Below, one piece after another: positions 21,417-32,999 of a DNA stretch of 64,000 bases. Both the position numbers and the translations under genes were made by a program. Within the stretch, counting starts at the first letter, position 1. Each line of letters opens with the position of its first letter. Source of the stretch: Sinotaia quadrata (Eukaryota; Mollusca; Gastropoda; Architaenioglossa; Viviparidae); contig CM054181.1 of assembly GCA_028829895.1 (NCBI GenBank), forward strand, positions 108,386,860 through 108,450,859. The letters are read 5' to 3'. Under the pieces are notes generated by a model. That model did not search any database, was not told the DNA's origin, and was given only the letters and a program-made list of their open reading frames with translations.

Positions 21417-22783
21417 AAGGCAACCGCACCAAGGGAGAAACAGAAAGAATAAAAAAGAGAATGTCTGGAATTCGAATACCTTTTAAAGCAGCATAAACTT
21501 GGAGTGGCAGAGTCGACATAACATTATTGCCTGAGAGCGAATCTCACATCTTGACAAGTTGGAGTGAAACACCGTGTTAGAGCGAATCGATGTTTGAACA
21601 CAGTGCGACTGGCTATCTCATGACCCGGTTTGACCCTAAGCCCCAGTAGAGGCACTAGGCCATTTATCACTGGGCACATCAACAAGTTTTAACGGAGTAG
21701 CATTTTATTTTGGAACTAATTGGATTAGATGCTCTCCTTGCTTTATTGATCACGTGATTTAAAACTGATGCTAAATTGAAAGAGGCGAGGGATGGGAAAC
21801 AATTATCTCCCGACTGGTGTCATAATGGAAAGAATATTACGAGTAACTTCATAAACCTTTTTTTATAAGGACATTTTCTTTAATCGTTTCGTCTTCTTTT
21901 ACAAGCAAAAATGCAAAGAAAATGTCCAATTCTTGTGCCTTGAGGTCTGTAGCGTCACTTGAACCTTGATTTTTTTGTTTTGTTTTGTTAAAAGGGTGAG
22001 AATACAAACGTTTTGTCTAAGACATGATGTTTATTAACGTGTATATTCATATAAATACCTAATGAACAATTCAAATGTCAAGTAGAGATCATCATGTCAT
22101 CAAACTCGAATATTACAAACTTACGTCGATGATCGCGAGTTGCTTCCCCTAGTCGGCATAAATCCCATTAATAACATTGGCGCTCAAAACGAAACTAGAT
22201 GTCTTTCTGTTTCAGAACTGTTCACTGGGTAAATCGGCATGGAGAAAAAATTAATATTTTATGAATACCACTAGCAAAAAACGGATTAGCGACTTATCAG
22301 TTGGAATTTGATGAAATAGAAATTGAGAATGAATCCGGAAAGAATATATTCAAATACTTAAACGACCCGCATTAGAGCAATAGACTGATAAGTGTTTCAA
22401 TGCAAAATTACGCAGCAACAATAGAAATCAAGACATAAATCTAGTCCGACAACAGCCATGATTAACTTTTCTAATTAAACTATTTAATATTTAAACGCTA
22501 AGCAAATAGATTTATTATTTTAAATGTAGATCTAGGCAGGTCAGCCATTTGAATATTTCGTAACCTCGCAAATTAAAAGATCGTTAATTTCTTCTAACTT
22601 TTAGAAAATGTTAAACTTGAAAATTAATGTGTTGCTTCAAAAAAAGAAATCCTTTATTAAATGGAGAGATTACTGAATATGCATTTGGGATGTATAATTG
22701 TGCGTTTTTGTTTTAAAATAACATATTGCGTGTTTTTGTTGTTTGTTGATCAATTTGGCATACTATTTTCTACTTATAATTTC

Positions 22784-22862
22784 AAGACAAGACAAGACAA
22801 GACAAGACAAGACAAGACAAGACAAGACAAGACAAGACAAGATAAGATAAGATAAGATAAGA
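22784..22862. repeat. (GACAA)n to (GATAA)n microsatellite
   Basis: About eleven GACAA units pass into four GATAA units, a single C-to-T change fixed and amplified at one end of the array. Confidence 0.95.
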
Positions 22863-24625
22863 TATTTGGATTTTGATCTTGACTTAACTTTTGCGGCACT
22901 TGTGTTTATTATCATTTTGTTACGTTGCATGTATCATGAAAAATTATCTACATGAGAAAACAATCTTAGTACTTAAAATGATTTTAAAAATTAAATAAGG
23001 CATAGTACCTAGCTCTTTATTAATTAATTAAAATTCTTACTGATGAATTTATTATGTGGCCATACATCGAAATTTAGTGTTACATTAAAAAAACATTTTT
23101 AATATTTGAAATATGAAAACCAAAGCAATTTAATAGTACACAACTCCTGAATGTTTGATCAGAATTTTGCTGATGAATTTATTAGGTAAGCAATCTTAAG
23201 AACTGTAAATTCACAGATTAAATGGAACAAAAACATCCCAATTTAATTTTCTTTCAGCCATTGTGTGGAAATGCATGTAAAGTAATACTTTTATAATATT
23301 CAGAATTTAAAAATTCGCAGTGGTAAAATGTTTCATCACTTTTCTTCTTAAGAGTACATAACTTTCCATGGAATGAAAATCACTCTAAAGGCTTCACTAA
23401 GTGCAGCCATTGTTATTATCTTGTTGACGTAGTACGCACGGGGTCACATCTCTATATTTAGTACTTTGAACGCATCACGTGATTCGCTCACTTTAGTGCA
23501 GTAAAACACGGGCAGAATACATGATTTCTTTTAACATTTTAAAAGGTAGAGCTCAAAAGAATCTCGATTCATTCAATTGCCTTAGGGTTTGTTTGCACTT
23601 CATTATAAAATTTAATATAAAATGCTTTGACAAATTATTTAAAACAACAATTTTTAAATTTTAAACTTATCTCCCTTTTTTGGCAGGTGCTTAGAGCGCG
23701 CAAGAGAATGAAATATTCCAGTTATTTTCTGGGTTTTGTTTTTCTGCTCATTCTTCTAAGTCATGTAATATTTATTTGAAAGGACGGCGATAAAGTAGTT
23801 CATGGGTGTTTTGTTTTGTTTCAAAGCATGCGCAGGATGAGAATCGTTTTTTCAAGACAACACGTTTATTTGTCGGAAATTTGTTTATATGTATAGTTTT
23901 TGTCATTTTCGTATAGAGGATTTAAACTTTCGAGAGCATACATATATGTAATTGTTTAAACAGACGTACTTTCCCTAAGGTAAAACTTTAACGCCGGAAC
24001 TTTGCCCAGTCAACGAAACCGCATTTTTAAAATTTTGTATTTCAGCTTCTCAACAAATGATTACGAAAATACATAAATAAAAATATATTAATTATAATGT
24101 TATTACTGTGCATATGCCCTCTTTAAAATATCTCAACTGATCGATTTTCCATATTTACTTTAGTTTTAATGTTATCTTCTCTTTCTTTTCTCTAAGTATA
24201 CATGAAAATTGAATAGTTTCCCTTCTATATGTGTGTAAGTGTGCATGTGATTTGCTATTCTTGTCATTGTGCCTCAATACTTAATCTCTCCTATAAGAAT
24301 TATAACATTAGCAAGAAAAAGCCATTTCCTCTAAAGTCCACGGACCACTAAGCCAATCAGAATGTTTTGGACAATATCATTCTTTTCTTTACTTTGTTGC
24401 TGTTGAGACATGACTTTTTAAAAAAAACAGACATGTTTTGTTTTGAAATTTCTTTATTTCTTACGACATGTTTGGATCTGCTTCTCACTGACAACCTTTC
24501 CATTGTTTCGCGCGGTACTTGTGAATATGGCGTAAATTCAACCTAACATTGATAATTGGTCAGTCTATGACCTTGGACAGCATCTACGTGGAGAAGGTAC
24601 CCCTGGGCCATCAATTAAGAACCAT
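22863..24625. other. unique AT-rich stretch, no gene seen
   Basis: No tandem array, family match or plausible exon is visible on either strand. It contains many short runs of A and T, and the longest open frames are short. Confidence 0.5.
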
Positions 24626-24629
24626 TGTT

Positions 24630-25280
24630 ATTTCCATATAAACATCAGTTTCATTCCCTTAGAATTATATCAGATATCTTCATTCATTGACAAAACAATG
24701 TCATTTCGATGTAAGAATTTTTTAAATAAATAAAGAAACCCAACAGCATCCAAACAAGTTCATATCCTTAGAAACATAAAGACAACTTTATATATATATA
24801 TATATATATCATAAAGGAAAAGATTCAAGTCAATGTCATGGCAAATACATTTCATTAAAATCATAAATTTAAAGCAATTTCTTTAGAAATATAAGTTTTT
24901 TTAAAGTTAATTTGCTTGAAAACAGCAAGAGAACATTGTCTTTAAAAAAAAAATAACCAGTTCTTATTTTAAACAACATTGTTTCGTTAGAAGCACTCAG
25001 ACAAAATCATGCCGTTAGACAAGCAAAACAATTTAATTTCGTTAGAAGCATCAAGACAAGCTATTTCGCCAGAAAAATCAAGTCTACGTCATAACTTCAA
25101 AAAAAAAACAACACACACGTCATGACAGCATGGATTCTTTAGACACATCAAGTCAACGTCATTTCCTTGGAAACGCCATAGCGTCATGTCTTAAAAACAT
25201 CAAGGTTACGTCGTTTCGCTATAAACATCGCGACAACCTCACTTCGTTAAAAACAGGAAAATGTCATTTCCTGCTGCCTA
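24630..25280. repeat. old degenerate tandem repeat
   Basis: Variants of CATCAAGACAACGTCATTTC and CGTTAGAAAC recur with irregular 28-45 bp spacing (for example near 24680, 24770, 24980, 25040, 25140, 25190 and 25240). A (TA) run lies at 24790-24808. The 141-codon open frame 25130-25555 starts in this repeat and runs into CpG-richer unique DNA; I do not support it as a gene. Confidence 0.55.
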
Positions 25281-25877
25281 TGGTATCGTTTGGAACGTCA
25301 GGCTTCCGTTTCTGTAGACCATTTCATCTGTACCCCAGTTCTATTATGATTTACGCAGCACGTACATTTTCCAGCTCGCGCGCCACGTGTGCAGCGTTTG
25401 CAAGTTACGTGATTACTGGAAAACTTACTTCCGTTATAATATCCGGCGTTCCGCTTCACTTAACAATTGATGAACAATGTTTGACATTTTTCAGACGCGT
25501 TGCGTTCAGTCTTGGCTTGCATATAACAGCTGTACAGGGAATCAGGATTGAGTGATTTTTGGAACTGTCTCTGGACCGCATCTGGAATATATTTTTAGGA
25601 ACTCACTCTCGTTTTCTTTTATCTGAAAGGGGCTTTAGTATTGGACATCAAGGACATAGAATGGTATTGAAAACTAAGTCTGGTATTGATCTGCAAGAGC
25701 TAGTCTGGTATCTAACCGAAAGACTATAGTCTGGAAATTTGAATGTCCTTGGTCTTTTAGTACAAAGTTCAAGCGATGGCTGCGTGTTAAGAAATGGAAT
25801 AGAACAGTCCCAAAATGACGACGACGACGATCATTTTGACGACAATAACGATGATGACAAGTATGATGATGGCGACA

Positions 25878-25895
25878 AATGATGATGATGATGAA

Positions 25896-25930
<35 letters not shown>
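25878..25930. repeat. (GAT)n microsatellite
   Basis: GATGATGAT run of about 15 units, preceded by GACGAC and GATGAC variants from 25815. Confidence 0.93.
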
Positions 25931-26815
25931 CCTATGCAAAACAAACCTCAGACAGGGAAAGACAATCGAGTACTTTCAAATCATTTTCACGTTCACTGAT
26001 CTCTTTGTTTTAATGTTACAAAGAACGCTACCAAGTGACGGCATTTTCTGTGTTATGTTCACGTTGTAGTTTCGGTCACGTGTTGTAGGCTAGTATTAAA
26101 CAGATCACATATAATCGCGTTAAACTGTCTATTGGAACACCTTGTTGCACTGATGTTGATGCCTGGACGAAATCGAACACATTCAATATAAAATTAAGTC
26201 GTATTCAGCACATGCAATATAAAATTAAGTCATATTCAGCACATAAAGTAATAAATAAAGTAATTTTAAATAATAAATAAAATAAAAATAAAATAAAGTA
26301 ATTTTAAACTAACTATAACAATAACATATCCAATGAGAACCAACTTAATTCATAGTCGCTACGTGTCTGTCTATGCGTCTATGTCTCTCACATTCAATTG
26401 TAAATGCACCTGTATGTCTCTCTCTGTGTCTCATTCTTGCTGTCCCACCCTTTCTCTCCCCCTCTCTTTATCCCTCTCTCTCCCCCTCTCTTTACCCCTC
26501 CCTCTCTCTCTCTCGTTATTATATTTGCCTCCCTCTCGGTACATCACTTACTCTTCCTCTTTCTGTCTATCTTTCTCTAGTTTTCTCTTTCACTCCCTTT
26601 CCCCAACTTTCTCTGTCTGTAATTCTATCTTACTCTCTTTAAATACCTATATAATAATATATCTTTGTCCCTCCATTATTCTCTCTGTATTTTCTCTGTG
26701 GTTCTTTATTTCCCTGTCTTAGAATTTATTTTAAATCTCTTTCTATCCAGGATTCTCTCCACCCGGTTTCTATCTCTCTATTCCTCCCTCGTTCCCTATC
26801 TATCAATTCATTTAT

Positions 26816-26822
26816 CTATCTG

Positions 26823-26888
<66 letters not shown>

Positions 26889-26906
26889 CATCTATCTATC
26901 TATCTA
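26816..26906. repeat. (TCTA)n microsatellite
   Basis: About 21 TCTA units; pyrimidine-rich CT sequence precedes it at 26420-26600. Confidence 0.96.
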
Positions 26907-27189
26907 TTCCACAACAGCACCCTAATTATTGGTTATATATAACTAATTACATGTGATGAGAATCTTAATTTATTTTATTAATAATTCTCCAGGCGATACC
27001 ACTAATCTCTCTCATTTGACGTTTTTAGTCTTCCACAACATTAAAGACAAACATTTACTGTCATACAATATTTCCATAGGTGGAAAACTTCTAACCAAAG
27101 GAGAAGAAAACTCCGTCTTTAATCCATATTTAACGAGCCCCCCTCCAACCACTATCTCTCCAACATGTGGTTATCAATATGTGTAAGAA

Positions 27190-28570
27190 GATCAATAAAT
27201 GTAACATTAAATTTATTAAATCAGCAATCAAATATACATAATAACAAATACTATGAATAGATTATTGGACATCAATATTTCCATGAAACCCTGCTCAAAT
27301 AATTTCAATGCTTATACACTTTTATATCCTAATACATAATTCAGTAGATTAGTATCAATATAAATCATAGAATCATTTTTATCCTAGAACAGAAATGGAG
27401 TTTAGAGAATTATGCGATAATAGTTTGTACCTAACCGTGCCCATGACGATGCCACAATAGTCTTTTGCGTGCTTTCGTAACAAAGTCGCAAGTTTATTGT
27501 TCACAATAGAATTGCAATTCTTCATGTACTCCTCTAGCACACAGTAGAATGTTCCATAAGCCGCTGTTTTCTCGAGACTAATCTGGACGCTCAATTGATG
27601 TATTAATTCCCTCAAGCAGAACAGCAATGTAGCGATTTCCAGTAACTTCCTTATACCAGAAATTCCACGTTATAATCAAGCCTTCTTGCTGACATACTTT
27701 AACAAGTATCCTTACACTTACATGCTGGGGTAGAGACTTCTCATATCTACCATAGTCGTAATGGTTTATAAATCAATAAACTTGGAACCAGAAAGAAAAT
27801 CCCCAAATTCCAGCAATCATGGAAATTCTAGAAATTTCAGAAATTATAGAAAGGTTGCTTCTTCCCATTCAGAAAATAGTTGCCTTTCATGACCAGACTT
27901 CAGCCACACAAATTCAAAGTGATTAAAAGATACGATTTTTCCAGCAGGTAAACTTTGTTCTGAGCTCATTGGCAGGTATCATTCTTTGTAAATCTTAACC
28001 ATTGGATAATTAAAACTACCATTGGATAATTAAAAATCCACGTAAGACCAGTTTAGATTACATCAGCAAGTTCTAGCACATTCTCTTCATGAGTTGTTGT
28101 TTAACTCTGGTACTTACAAAACACAGTACTCGAAGGTCATGTCGAACGGACATTAAACAAAAATAATATAATATTTAATTAAAAATTAGACAGACAACTC
28201 TGCTCCGTCACACAAGTATATATCTATCCCTAAGGATGCAAAATTCCATCTATTAACTATTGTAATTGTGTCTTTTCTTATTTATTCATATTCATAGATC
28301 AGTATTTGCTATATTTCTTGGAATGTCCGACTATCTGACTGTGTAAACTTATAAGGGGGGGGGGGGAGTACCACAAGAGTATTTTAGCTGCAGTTGGTGA
28401 GGAGTGACGAGTGCCAGGCATGCATGTCCGCGCTTCGTTCCACCTCCATTGTTTGAAAAAACCCAAGTTTAGACAGTGTAAGGGGCAGTCTCTCGAGTCA
28501 ACCGTCAAGACCTACAAAAATCAGCCATTGTAACAACACAGTTTTTCGCGGTCTCAGGAAATTTTACTGG
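27190..28570. other. mostly unique, no gene supported
   Basis: Contains an 82-codon minus-strand frame (27379-27627, starting TTG) whose composition looks fairly protein-like but which has no recognised family and only weak splice signals. A poly-G run lies at about 28354-28366. Confidence 0.4.
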
Positions 28571-28651
28571 GAGAGAATTTCGTTATGTGCAGTGGATTAA
28601 CTTTTGGGGGGTTAATTACGAAGTTGTATTTCTATGTACCGCCAAATTCAC

Positions 28652-28995
28652 TGGAAGTGAATGCTCTGACAACTGGATTACCATGGGCTATAGAAATCAC
28701 TGGAAGTGAATATTGTAATAATTGGCTTACCATGGACTGTAGAAATCACATGAAGTGAATATTGTAGTAATTGGCTTACCATGGACTATAGAAATCACAG
28801 GAAGTGAATATTGTAATAATTGGCTTACCACGGAGTGTAGAAATAACTGGAAGTGAATATTGTAATAATTGGCTTAACATGGACTGTAGAAATCACTGGA
28901 AGTGAATATTGTAATAATTGGCTTACCATGGACTGTAGAAATCACTGGAAGTGGATTTCAAAGTTGAATTAATGAGTGCCTGGAAAATTCACGGG
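28652..28995. repeat. 49-bp minisatellite, seven units
   Basis: Units start at 28652, 28701, 28750, 28799, 28848, 28897 and 28946, an exact 49-bp step each time. Core: TGGAAGTGAATATTGTAATA, ATTGGCTTACCATGGACTGT and AGAAATCAC. Related half-units (TCACGGGGAGTGAATT, TCACCTTGGGGTGAATTC) follow to about 29080. Confidence 0.95.
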
Positions 28996-29770
28996 GAGTG
29001 AATTTTTTGCAAATTTGGAGTTCTGTACCCGGCTGTTGGTTCACCTTGGGGTGAATTCTTGTTCATAGTTGGAATTCAGTGACCGGCCCACTAATCCACT
29101 AGAGAGTAATCCGCAACCGTTTCTTTTCTAACACCTGTAAACTTCTGAGGGTGGTGGTTTTGGTGAGCGTGATGATAATTTCGATGATTAATAGATGATC
29201 TATATTATAATTTAATTATCTAAGAACGCCCGAGACAATGAGCGATTATTCGTTTGTATTTTCCTTTGTGCTTGAGTGCTGAGAGCAGCAAAGACAAGAA
29301 CTTGTATGTAGGTTATGGAACTTTAAATTAGACAAAATAAAATAAATTACAATTGACATTTTTCTATAAATGCAATTATTACCTTTGGTATTAGTTTGGT
29401 TATACTATTTGTGGCACTTATTGCATTAAATTAAAATAATGATTTTGTACTATTTGGTTATTACGTTCTAGCTTGAAACTGCTTCGTGTTGAGTAGCTCA
29501 TGTGACGTGTTCGTCCGTTACGTCATTAGGATTATTATAAGATTAGCTTGTAATCTTCCTACTACCATTGCATAGTTAGAGAAAGTTGGGGGCTAAGCCA
29601 CAAGAGACATAGATAGTTATAGGAAGAGATTTCCTCCCTAGACAGTGGCTGGCCTGTAAATCGGAGATTTTTTGGTGTAATTATTAAATACTATAATTAA
29701 ATTTACATAGGGAAAATCCCTTCGCGCCAGGGCCTGCGCGGGGCTAGCATTTAACATCTCATAGGCTTAC

Positions 29771-29935
29771 AGTATCTATCTATCTATCTATCTATCTCTC
29801 TATCTTTCTTTCTCTCTCTCTCTCTATCTATCTATCTATTTATCCATCCATCCATCCATCCATCTATCTATCTATCTATCTATCTGTCTATTTATCTATC
29901 TATCATCTATCTATCTGTCTGTCTATCTATATATC
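29771..29935. repeat. (TCTA)n / (ATCC)n compound microsatellite
   Basis: TCTA units interrupted by TCTTTCTC, then CATCCATCCATC, then TCTA and TCTG units. Confidence 0.92.
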
Positions 29936-30714
29936 CCCCTTTACAATCTTTATCATCTCAAACTCTTTATTCCAATTCTTTTTCACTCATTAACTCCTTT
30001 CTGCCACCTGTTCGCATCCTCAGTTTCCCTGTTTCTCCGTCCAGCTGCCAGTAGAAAATGTATTTTTCTTTCTATCTCGCACTTTAGTCTCTCGCTTTGA
30101 TTTAAGTGATCGCTCCTCACGATCCACCATTAAACTCACATCGAGATCGACGGTACTTCCATTCGATTTTCTTCCAATATTTATATGACAGCACGCCTAG
30201 ATCCCGTATACCAGAAACCACATACTGCTGCATTTCCGAGGCAGCTGTGCTTGCACTTAAAAACGGCAAGTGATTTCCACAATGTCGGCCCTGCCTGGAC
30301 TCGGATCAGTTCCTGTAACACCGAGTCCATGTAGCTGTTGCTGGGATAAATTGATCATCGGCTGGACTTCACCCGCAAGCGCATGTGCGAAAGGCCTTCA
30401 CCGAAAACGGAAGACGAGCAAACAAGGAACTCTGGTAGCAACAAGTGGGGTCTAGTGTCTGCGGTAGCAGTAGTAGTAGTATGTATCTGATAATAAGCAT
30501 GACTACTGGTATACACTGTCGCTGTCTTTAATGGCAATACTCTTATCTGTCTTAAATGTTAAGTATCAATGTTAATGGCACTGTCGGGTTTTAATATAAC
30601 TAATTCTGAATAATTGGAACGCCGGTGTCCTTTACCGTGCATAGTATATGATGCTAAACGAATCACACATTTTTTTGTTCACAGCTGAATTTTCCACATA
30701 ACAGTAATATTTGA

Positions 30715-30965
30715 CTCTTCTGGTTCTTACGTTTTCCTCAATTTGTGGTTTTCTTGTACTTTCCATAATCCACAATATTTGGTTTTCTTGTTCTTTCCCA
30801 TATTCTACATATACTTGGCTGTTCTTGCTTTTTCATATTCCACAATATTTGGCTTTCTTGTTCTTTCCATATACCATACATATTTGGCTTTCGTGTTCTT
30901 TCCTTATTCCACACATATTTCGCTGTTCTTTCTACATTCCACATATATCTGCCTGTGGATTTTTC
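30715..30965. repeat. ~30-33 bp minisatellite
   Basis: Seven or eight diverged units with TTTGGCTTTCTTGTTCTTTC followed by CATATTCCACAA- or CATATACCACAC-like sequence. Open frames on both strands across it are repeat translations. Confidence 0.8.
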
Positions 30966-31129
30966 CTCCGCATGCCTATTCGCGGCTTTTTAAAGACAAT
31001 TTGCATCCAGGAATACCTGTAGGAATAACACTGATTCTTATTAACTGTCTATAGACTTGCATTGGTATGCATTTTATTTCATGAATTAACAAAGCTTCGT
31101 TCATCCAAGGACTATAACACCAGAACACC

Positions 31130-32200
31130 ACTACCTTGAACCTAGGAGTATAACAACCAGCGCTATTGTCTAAAAGTTGATAATGGCAACACGCCTATAT
31201 TGTTTGCTTTTGACAGTAAACACAATTGACTTGGAGTATTTGAATATGACATAATACGTTCTTATTTCTAAATGATCACTATAGCAACGAATACTACTAC
31301 TTTTAATTTTTACTCATGACATATATGCAATTTCTTTTATCGGATAGTTCTGGCAACAAGCACCACTAACTTAAAGGATTTGACAACAAAAATCCCTATC
31401 TTGAAGGTATGATTATGAAACACCACTAATTTAGAGGTTTGATTAAGACAACTTAACCTCAATAACGTAGATTATGACAACGAACATTACTAACTCGAAT
31501 GTTAGATTAAGACAATAAAAAATACTCACTGCCTTAAAGTTTTATTATAACAACCAACAACACTAACTTGAAGGTTTAAATAAAAACAACAAATACCACT
31601 AAATTTAAAGTTTTGATTAAGAAAAGAAAATCCCACTAACTTAAAATTTTATTATAACAACCAACATCACTAACGTGAAGATTGTGTCAAGATAATAAAC
31701 TCTACTACCATTACTGCTAATGATAACAACTAAGACTTCTACCTTACTGGGTGGGTGATTGTGTCAAGATAACAAACTACTACCATGACTGCTAATGATA
31801 ACAACTAAGACTTCTACCTTACTGGGTGGGTGATTGTGTCAAGATAACAAACTACTACCATGACTGCTAATGATAACAACTAAGACTTCTACCTTACTGG
31901 GTGGGTGATTGTGTCAAGATAACAAACTCTACTAACTTGACTGCTAATGATAACAACTAAGACTTATACCTTACTGGGTGGGTGATTGTGTCAAATTGCA
32001 CGATCATTTTGAAGTATGCAATTATGGTAACAAAAGCAACAATATTAAAGGTGTGACTGTGACAATAAAACAATGCCTTAAGCATTAAATTTTGTCAACA
32101 GACACCCTTAACATCAATGTTTAATTATAGTGGCAAAACCATTGGTTTTAATGTTTGTTATGCCAACGCACAAAATTGCCTCTAATGTATGTTTGTAAGA
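31130..32200. repeat. old ~42-50 bp array with a young 75-bp expansion
   Basis: Throughout, AAGGTTTGATTAAGACAACA and CACTAACTT-like motifs recur with heavy divergence. Inside it, four nearly identical units begin TGATTGTGTCAAGATAACAA near 31680, 31756, 31831 and 31906, with the next start at 31983 (75-77 bp steps). The young block looks like a local re-amplification of an old array. Confidence 0.8.
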
Positions 32201-32247
32201 TACCTGATTGCTTTGATGAATTCATTCACTTGTCTTTTCTCCCGCAG

Positions 32248-32340
32248 TCACCCACATCAAATATGTCACGGAAACCTGTTTGTGGAACTTTGTAAACAGT
32301 TGTGATAGAGTAATGGAATGTTTTGGAAGTGCAGGCAATG
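32248..32340 (+). CDS. candidate internal exon, unknown protein
   Basis: A strong 3' splice site (pyrimidine run CTTGTCTTTTCTCCCGCAG) precedes 32248, and GTAAAAG follows 32340. The 93-bp segment is open in one frame with two bases before the first full codon and one after the last, that is phase 1 on both sides. The peptide contains three cysteines (ETC, NSC, MEC) and a tryptophan. I recognise no family. If real it would belong to a host gene whose other exons lie elsewhere, making the minisatellites around it intronic. The evidence is splice-site quality and open frame only. Confidence 0.25.
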
Positions 32341-32408
32341 GTAAAAGATTTCCAAGTAACATTTCAAGGTCGACAATGCCAACTTCGTGTGCAAACTGAT
32401 TATGCAGA

Positions 32409-32625
32409 ATGTAAGAAAGTGTTTTATACAACGCTGTGTAAGAAAGTGTTTTATACAACGCTGTGTAAGAAAGTGTTTTATACAACGCTGTATAAGAAGT
32501 GTTTTATACAACGCTGTGTAAGAAAGTGTTTTATACAACGCTGTGTAAGAAAGTGTTTTATACAACGCTGTATAAGAAGTGTTTTACACAACGCTGTATA
32601 AGAAGTGTTTTATACAACGATCTGC
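32409..32625. repeat. 27-bp minisatellite
   Basis: Eight units of GTAAGAAAGTGTTTTATACA plus ACGCTGT, some 26 bp where one A is lost. A period of 27 keeps some frames open for up to about 100 codons without meaning. It begins 68 bp after the candidate exon at 32248-32340. Confidence 0.92.
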
Positions 32626-32999
32626 GTACATTTCGAAATATACGAAATATGAGGAATTGGTTGTGGTATAGTGAAATGGGTTGGTGGGGGCTGAGGTGGA
32701 AGAGGGAAGGGGTGGCTAGTCCAGGCGTTGGAGTTTGTAAGCAGCATACTTTGTGAATATGAAAAGAAAATTTGCCCAACCTCGAACAAAAGACTGATTA
32801 TTAAACTGCGAATTATTTTTCATGTGATTATCGGTTATTTCTTTCCTGCGTTTCAAGCGAAAAGAGAAAATATTTCATCTCCGGGCCATCAGGTCGAAAG
32901 GTACAAGGAAGTCCCGTTTGACATTTCCTAACGACAACAGTTTGTGTTTGATTTCATAATATTTAGGTCTCCTGTTACATTTCTCTTGGATCTAAGGCG

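Noticed and set aside
25130..25555. 141-codon plus-strand frame
   Set aside because: Starts in an old tandem repeat, no recognised domain and no supporting splice or promoter signal.
27379..27627. 82-codon minus-strand frame
   Set aside because: Protein-like composition, but begins with TTG, has weak splice signals and no family; length is within chance expectation for 64 kb.
27715..27755. Minus-strand string MVDMRSLYPS next to a GTAAGTG donor, recalling the family-B DNA polymerase motif A
   Set aside because: Only a five-residue match, stops directly upstream, no other polymerase motif around; chance is the better explanation.
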